Origin: Gigaspora rosea
Taxonomy: Eukaryota > Glomeromycota > Glomeromycetes > Diversisporales > Gigasporaceae
Length of the DNA stretch: 64,000 bases
Reading direction: 5' to 3'
Assembly (NCBI GenBank): GCA_003550325.1
Contig: QKWP01000353.1
Span: forward strand, 73,406-137,405
Shown here: piece by piece, positions 58,407-64,000 of the stretch
How positions within the stretch are numbered: position 1 is the stretch's first letter
Layout: every line of letters begins with the position of its first letter
The notes under the pieces: generated by a model
What the model was told of the DNA's origin: nothing
The model's input: the letters and a program-made list of their open reading frames with translations, nothing else
Databases searched by the model: none
Program-made: the position numbers and the translations under genes

Positions 58407-59103
58407 CAGTAAAAATAAAAGTAATAATATGTATAATTTAGAATCCAGAAAGCAAACAAAGAAAAATTAGAAGAGGAACTGGAGATCTCTCATATAGGTT
58501 ATAACTAGATTTTGGCCAATTTTGATCTAATTTGCTGAAAATAACAAACCTATTTTTACTTAAATAACTTCTGATCCAGTGATCAGAATTGAATAAACTT
58601 TTTTTGTTAGATGCGCCTCACTGAGAGCTTTATTTTAAAAAAGTTCCAAAAACTAGTTTTTTGCTTCTCAAATTTTAGATGTTTTTGCTGAAATGCATAA
58701 CGTATAACCTTTGTACTATATGTTCGAAGTTCTATTAGAAGAAAACAACAAAAGTATGAATAATAAGGGAAAAGAAAATACAGAAATAAAATGATACTAG
58801 GCCAAATTTTAAATTCGCTAAACAAACTTGAAAACTAACAACTTTACCAAGTACTGAATAGAGGGAGATCCTTTAACATCAACAAGAAAATTCATAGGAT
58901 ATGTGTTTCAAGGCTTAAGAAGAGATCTATAACCAGAAAGAATATTATAGTACAATTGAAATAGAAGTATTAAGTATAGGGTATTCAAATATAAATAGAC
59001 CAAAGTTGAATAAGGGTAAACTAAAGCTATTAGAGTTGTGTTATTAATTATCTGATCATTTTTTATCAGAGGCCTACCAGGACCTGAAATATATATAAAT
59101 AGG
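58407..59103. other. Stretch without recognised gene
   Basis: Minus frames 58607-58825 and 58908-59117 are hydrophobic artefacts. The accaggacctgaaatatata block near 59070 resembles sequence near 42925-43090. Confidence 0.3.
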
Positions 59104-59639
59104 TTAGGGAGCGCCATTTATTACCTGATTTTTTAGGTAGGTGGGGGTAGAGCAATTATCAGGTCCTATATATAATATAATATATATAATATATATAAAT
59201 ATATAAATATATATATTATTATATATATATAATTTTTAATATTGAATAAATTTTGATCCACCAGTCCATTTTGGATGATTTAACTACCAAAATGTTCGCC
59301 TTAGTGGGCCAATTCTAACAAGCCTAAAATCACTAAATTCTAATTACAGGATCCTAAGATCAACAAAGATTTGTATTCTATAAACAATTAATAATTAGAT
59401 ATGTCTAATTTGGTGCACCTAAGTTCTATGATGAATACCACGTGTCATATCGATCAGAATTAGATTATTTTGGTACCATTTGATTCGTCTCATTGAGACT
59501 AGTGCTCCTAGGTTCAGTCTGGGTCTGGTCCGGGATCAGACCAGACTCAGACTCTAAATTTTACTAATTTCAGACTTCAGACCAGACTCAACTATTGAGT
59601 CCAGTCTGGTTCTGGTCCAAAATCTGCAGACTGGCCTGA

Positions 59640-61460
59640 GTCCAAATATAATTATATGTATTTTTTGTCACTGAACAAGTTTACTTAGTGCATTTTGTTG
59701 GAATAAATTAGTAAAATTTTATGAATCATAAGATTTTATTGAATTTTATTAATAAAGTTATAAAAAATCTTATAATTTGCCAATTTTTATTAATTAATTC
59801 TAACAAAATGCACAAATAAACTTGTTCAGCACCTAAAAATGTATTAAAACGGCCTATTTGTTTTTATTTTACTTGAAATTTAGAGATTAGATGCACAATT
59901 TGGATTTTTGATCAAAAAAGTCGAATTTTAACATCTTATCTCCAAATTTCAAGTAAAATAAAGACAACCCGCCGAATTAATGTATTTTTAGGTGCTAAAC
60001 AAGTTTACTTAGTGCATTAAGTTAGAAATAATTAGTAAAATATTGTGAATCGTAAGATTTTATAGAATTTTATTAGTAAAATTCTATAAAATCTTATAAT
60101 TCATAAAATTTTACTAATTAATTCTAACAAAACGCACTAAGTAAACTTGTTTAGCACCTAAAAATACATTAAATCAGCAGGGTTGTTTTTATTTTACTTG
60201 AAATTTGGAGAAAAGATGCATAAATTTGNNNNNNNNNNNNNNNNNNNNNNNNNNNNNNNNNNNNNNNNNNNNNNNNNNNNNNNNNNNNNNNNNNNNNNNN
60301 NNNNNNNNNNNNNNNNNNNNNNNNNNNNNNNNNNNNNNNNNNNNNNNNNNNNNNNNNNNNNNNNNNNNNNNNNNNNNNNNNNNNNNNNNNNNNNNNNNNN
60401 NNNNNNNNNNNNNNNNNNNNNNNNNNNNNNNNNNNNNNNNNNNNNNNNNNNNNNNNNNNNNNNNNNNNNNNNNNNNNNNNNNNNNNNNNNNNNNNNNNNN
60501 NNNNNNNNNNNNNNNNNNNNNNNNNNNNNNNNNNNNNNNNNNNNNNNNNNNNNNNNNNNNNNNNNNNNNNNNNNNNNNNNNNNNNNNNNNNNNNNNNNNN
60601 NNNNNNNNNNNNNNNNNNNNNNNNNNNNNNNNNNNNNNNNNNNNNNNNNNNNNNNNNNNNNNNNNNNNNNNNNNNNNNNNNNNNNNNNNNNNNNNNNNNN
60701 NNNNNNNNNNNNNNNNNNNNNNNNNNNNNNNNNNNNNNNNNNNNNNNNNNNNNNNNNNNNNNNNNNNNNNNNNNNNNNNNNNNNNNNNNNNNNNNNNNNN
60801 NNNNNNNNNNNNNNNNNNNNNNNNNNNNNNNNNNNNNNNNNNNNNNNNNNNNNNNNNNNNNNNNNNNNNNNNNNNNNNNNNNNNNNNNNNNNNNNNNNNN
60901 NNNNNNNNNNNNNNNNNNNNNNNNNNNNNNNNNNNNNNNNNNNNNNNNNNNNNNNNNNNNNNNNNNNNNNNNNNNNNNNNNNNNNNNNNNNNNNNNNNNN
61001 NNNNNNNNNNNNNNNNNNNNNNNNNNAATTTTACTAATAAAATTCTATAAAATCTTATGATTCACAAAATTTTACTAATCTATTTCTAAATTAATGCACT
61101 AAGTAAACTTGTTCAAAACCTAAAAATACATTAAATCGCAGGGTTATTTTTATTTTACTTGAAATTTGGCATAAGATGTTAAATTTTATCTTTTTTGATC
61201 AAAACTCCAAAATTGTGTATCAAATCTCTAAATTTCAAGTAAAATAAAAACAAACTAGCCGTTTTGGTACATTTTTAGGTGCTGAACAAGTTTACTTAGT
61301 GCATTTTGTTAGAATTAATTAATAAAAATTCGCGAATTATAAGATTTTATAGAATTTTATTAATAAAATTCTATAAAAACTTAAGGTTCATAAAATTTTA
61401 CTAATTTATTCTAACAAAATGCACTAAGTAAACTTGTTCAGCACCAAAAAATACATATAA
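59640..61460. repeat. Tandem array of ~321-bp palindromic units
   Basis: Each unit is a near-perfect hairpin: gaacaagtttacttagtgca ... gaattttattaataaaattc ... tgcactaagtaaacttgttc, joined by a second palindrome built on tttacttgaaatttggagat. Visible hairpin centres are near 59751, 60072, 61036 and 61361. Confidence 0.85.
60229..61026. other. Assembly gap (798 N)
   Basis: A run of N inside the palindromic array. The two long open frames spanning it are artefacts of translating N. Confidence 1.
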
Positions 61461-61815
61461 ATATATTCGGACTCAGACCAGTCTGCAGAATTCGGACCAG
61501 ACCAGACCAGACTCAGACTTGACTAAAAAGTCAGAATATAAAAAATAAATTTACTTAAAATTACACAAAAGTTGAATGATCTTGGGATCCTGTTATTGGA
61601 TTTTGATGATTTTGAGCTTGTTAGAATCGTCTTACTGAGACGAACACTTTGGTAGTTGAATCGTCCAAAACAGACTGGTAGATCAAAAGATATCCAATTT
61701 TTAATATATATATATATTTTATTAAATTTTAACCAATCAAATGCTTAGAAAAATTATCAGGTAGGGGGTAGGGGTCAGCTACTTAGTGAAACCCTAATCA
61801 GGTGATTTTTGGCGC

Positions 61816-62336
61816 TCCCCTTAGTGTATATAAAATGTTATTCAATTGAACATGCATTTACAGAATATAGAACGTGCATTTAGCACTAATAACATCTTAC
61901 GGAATAGGAAAAAATGTGCATTTAGGGAGGTATTGCATTTATGGAGGTTGCATTTATGGAGGTACGACTATAAATAATATTTAATGAAACCCTGCCAAAG
62001 TAGATGCCTGTTAAATATAAAAAAAAATCAAAATAATTTTAAGTAAATCAATTTTTATACAATAAGAAAGTTGTTCAAAAGGACAAAATAATCTTATTAT
62101 AAAATTTTATATATATCAGTTGATATTTCAATATTTTTATGTTTCTACAATAAAAATTACAAATTTTTTAGCTATATTTATAGATACATAAAATGAAAAA
62201 TAACACTAATAAAAAGTTATCCAATTTGTATAAAACTTTTATAGTAGATATATTTTGTTCTTCTAAATAACTTTATTATTGTATTTAAAGTCAAACCTCA
62301 CTTGCATGCTGTTAGGGCTGGGCATAGTATAAGTGT
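61816..62336. repeat. Reiterated GTGCATTTATGGAGG motif and spacer
   Basis: Bases 61845-61975 carry several tgcatttatggagg-type motifs and end with tttatggaggtacgactata, a pogo-like terminus. The rest is AT-rich and featureless. Confidence 0.5.
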
Positions 62337-62595
62337 AGGACTGGGAAAACTATATGTAAGGTCCTCGCCAAAAAAATCCAAAATACATATCTATGCGAAT
62401 CACAATATGATTGGCTATTTGGCTATTTTTCATCCAAATATAGTAATAAACCCAAAAAAAAGATCTTCATAAGCAAATTACTATTGTTGCAAATCATCCT
62501 ATCTATAATTTTTACTAGTGAGGACATTTATATAATTTAAAGTACTCTTCGAATTATAGTGAAGTGGGGACCTTATATATAGTTTTCCTGGTCCT
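62337..62595. mobile_element. Miniature element with AGGACYRGGAAAACTATAT ends (259 bp)
   Basis: aggactgggaaaactatatg and its inverse atatagttttcctggtcct bound it, and the perfect 8-bp direct repeat ATAAGTGT lies at 62329-62336 and 62596-62603. Confidence 0.9.
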
Positions 62596-62691
62596 ATAAG
62601 TGTGCATTTATTTATTTATTTTTTAATTAAAGTGCCCGTCTTAGGACTTAGGAACGTCTGTATCCTCTAGGGGAATACTGGCATTTGTTAC

Positions 62692-62939
62692 ATAGATGAG
62701 GATACATCTAGCCACATGTACACTTTTGGTGTCTAATTTAAGTAGTCCGCCCACTAGCTGCCATACCTGCAATCCAACTACGGGAATTGCCTATTTAAAC
62801 CTTCTTATCCTAGACGAGAATATATCTAGCTACACATACACTTTTGGTGTCTAATTTAAGTGGTCCGCCCAAGGGTTCTATACTAGCTGCCATACCTGTG
62901 ACCCAACTACGGGAATTGCCTATTTAAACCCTCTGATCC
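62692..62939. repeat. Tandem duplication, ~120-bp unit, two copies
   Basis: Both copies contain acacttttggtgtctaattt, agtggtccgccca or agtagtccgccca, actagctgccatacctg and actacgggaattgcctattt. The second has a 13-base insert (gggttctatacta-like). Confidence 0.9.
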
Positions 62940-63662
62940 ATGTTCCGCCTGCCAACCCATCTTGTATCACCAGAACAGGCCCGTTACATAAGTCAGTCAG
63001 CAAGTCCCGGATACTTATCCATTGCCTTAGGACCCAGCCAGTTATTTCTGGTCTTGTTATCCTCGACGGGAGACTTGGTAGAGCGGTACTTGTCCCATAT
63101 CAGGTATTCACCTACACTTTGGTACTTATTACTATTACCGAGGCCAATACTTGCGAAACAGGGTTACTCCTGTCTTCTTACCAATACCTACTTCTGCCCT
63201 TGTAAGGTTCGCTCCAACCCCGGTACCCACTATCACTTTCCTACCGGTCCTTTACTGGTTTTCTCAGACTTTCAATCCAGTTGGACCAGAAGGATTAATC
63301 TACCTGGCATTAGGTGCCATCATGGTTTTTCTTCCCCTGGTACCTACTTCTATAATATAGGTCCTTTTCCTCTGGTACCTGATCCGGTGGCCAGGTTGGT
63401 AGACCTTGTCACTGAGGTCGACATCCAGTACTTCAGCTCCGGTCCAATATGCCAGTTTTGGTAGCACTGTCAAAGATCTTTGCTACCTTCTTACTCGGGT
63501 CTTGCCAAATGGTTTCTGCTTCCCTAGTTCCTTGGATTTGTCTGTGTCACAGGACACAACTTCGCCTGAAAGCTCCATTCGAAATAGAAACCAAGGACTA
63601 CAGGCAATATACCCAACCGATCGACAGGAAACAGTTACTGGAACACATGTCTATTTTTTAAA
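62940..63662 (+). other. GC-rich island with overlapping open frames
   Basis: Clearly richer in G and C than anything nearby. Three plus frames stay open (174, 94 and 70 codons), the longest starting MFRLPTHLVSPEQARYISQS, but several open frames in one GC-rich stretch are expected by chance and the proteins show no domain. ggtacc/ggtactt motifs recur irregularly, as in the reiterated interiors of other elements. More likely a repeat body than a gene. Confidence 0.4.
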
Positions 63663-63722
63663 AGCGTCATCAGTAGGATTTGAACCCTAGACCTGCCACT
63701 TGGGGGTGACCATACCCTAAAA
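63663..63722 (-). repeat. tRNA-like segment with canonical B box
   Basis: The minus strand reads caggtctagggttcaaatcc, where agggttcaaatccta is a perfect T-arm with a consensus B box; a run of T follows soon after (63660-63650), as expected for pol III termination. The D-arm side is not convincing, so a SINE head or pseudo-tRNA is likelier than a working tRNA. Confidence 0.45.
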
Positions 63723-64000
63723 GTGTGCATTTATAGAGGATGTGCATTTATAGAAAATATATAAAAAAATATTTAGCCAATTAGAAGAAAGAACCAATAC
63801 ACATAATTAATAATATATATATTTAGGAATGATATTTGTATTACCCATAGTTTTGTTGTTGAAATAAAAGAGAAAGTGTTATTAAAAATTGAATTACTTC
63901 TTTTTTTTAAATACTTGCTAGTAAAATTGATTGAACTATTATCAATTACTTTATTTATCAAACAAATGAACAAGGGGTATAGTGATATAGAAGCTGACTG
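63723..64000. other. AT-rich end of window
   Basis: Two gtgcatttatagag motifs at 63725-63755, then AT-rich sequence with no gene. Confidence 0.35.

Larger units (their letters stand above)
59104..61815. mobile_element. Composite 2.7-kb inverted-repeat element
   Basis: gggagcgccatttattacct at the left and its inverse (tgatttttggcgctcccc) at the right form the outer ends. Inside are an AT tract, then ~130-bp inverted arms (aactaccaaaatgttcgcct.. versus its complement near 61665), then reiterated agtctggtctgagtcc motifs (59510-59650 and 61465-61540), and finally a tandem array of palindromic units around an assembly gap. No coding sequence is visible. Confidence 0.75.

Noticed and set aside
60183..61050. 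Two long open frames of 284 and 281 codons
   Set aside because: They consist almost entirely of translated N from the assembly gap.
62940..63690. 174-aa protein-coding gene
   Set aside because: Three frames are open at once in a GC-rich tract, no domain is visible and ggtac motifs recur; kept only as a GC-rich island.

Overview
The window looks like a gene-poor, repeat-saturated stretch of a very AT-rich fungal genome, most likely an arbuscular mycorrhizal fungus (Glomeromycotina, Rhizophagus-like). The evidence is the gene content: Sel1-repeat/protein-kinase fusions, a kinase with the N-terminal CxxC...CxxC ribbon common in that group, a BTB/BACK-TLDc gene, 28-residue leucine-rich repeats, Sel1 arrays cut by short introns, and intron lengths of 64-81 nt. 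These are families known to be expanded in Glomeromycotina. The species call is inference. No bacterial operons, CRISPR arrays, rRNA genes or convincing intact tRNA genes were seen, and almost every coding locus carries a frameshift, stop or insertion.

Layout. 0-4 kb: repeats, a fold-back element and a BTB/BACK-TLDc pseudogene (minus) split by a 367-bp element. 4-11.3 kb: miniature elements, a hAT transposase C-terminal remnant, a long hairpin, short elements with palindromic ends, and a 16-bp satellite. 13.9-20 kb: a decayed leucine-rich-repeat gene, a kinase pseudogene, a kinase fragment on the opposite strand, and Sel1-kinase copy A. 20.3-21.3 kb: a hAT-type element with two other elements nested in it. 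22.7-25.3 kb: satellite and palindromic repeats. 27-30.5 kb: several miniature elements, one nested in another. 31.2-33.5 kb: a five-exon gene resembling the DUF7869 (transposase-like) family, the most complete coding unit here. 33.9-36 kb: a tandem Sel1 relic with an inserted element. 36.2 kb: an orphan first exon. 38.6-41 kb: another element and a satellite cluster. 46.4-48.1 kb: a kinase relic and an unknown ORF. 50-52.3 kb: Sel1-kinase copy B. 52.4-59 kb: more miniature elements, including a filled/empty target-site pair. 59.1-61.8 kb: a composite inverted-repeat element around an assembly gap. 62.3-63.7 kb: a further element and a GC-rich island ending in a tRNA-like piece.

The coding loci belong to signalling and protein-interaction families, but nothing suggests they form a working pathway; they read as a graveyard of duplicated family members being broken by transposition. 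The strongest signals are in the repeats. Several non-autonomous elements can be bounded exactly by target-site duplications. Two groups deserve attention: elements that share a core with telomere-like TTAGGG motifs but have copy-specific palindromic ends, and elements that share ends but carry a private reiterated short motif inside. All calls are by eye; no alignment, database search or composition count was run.
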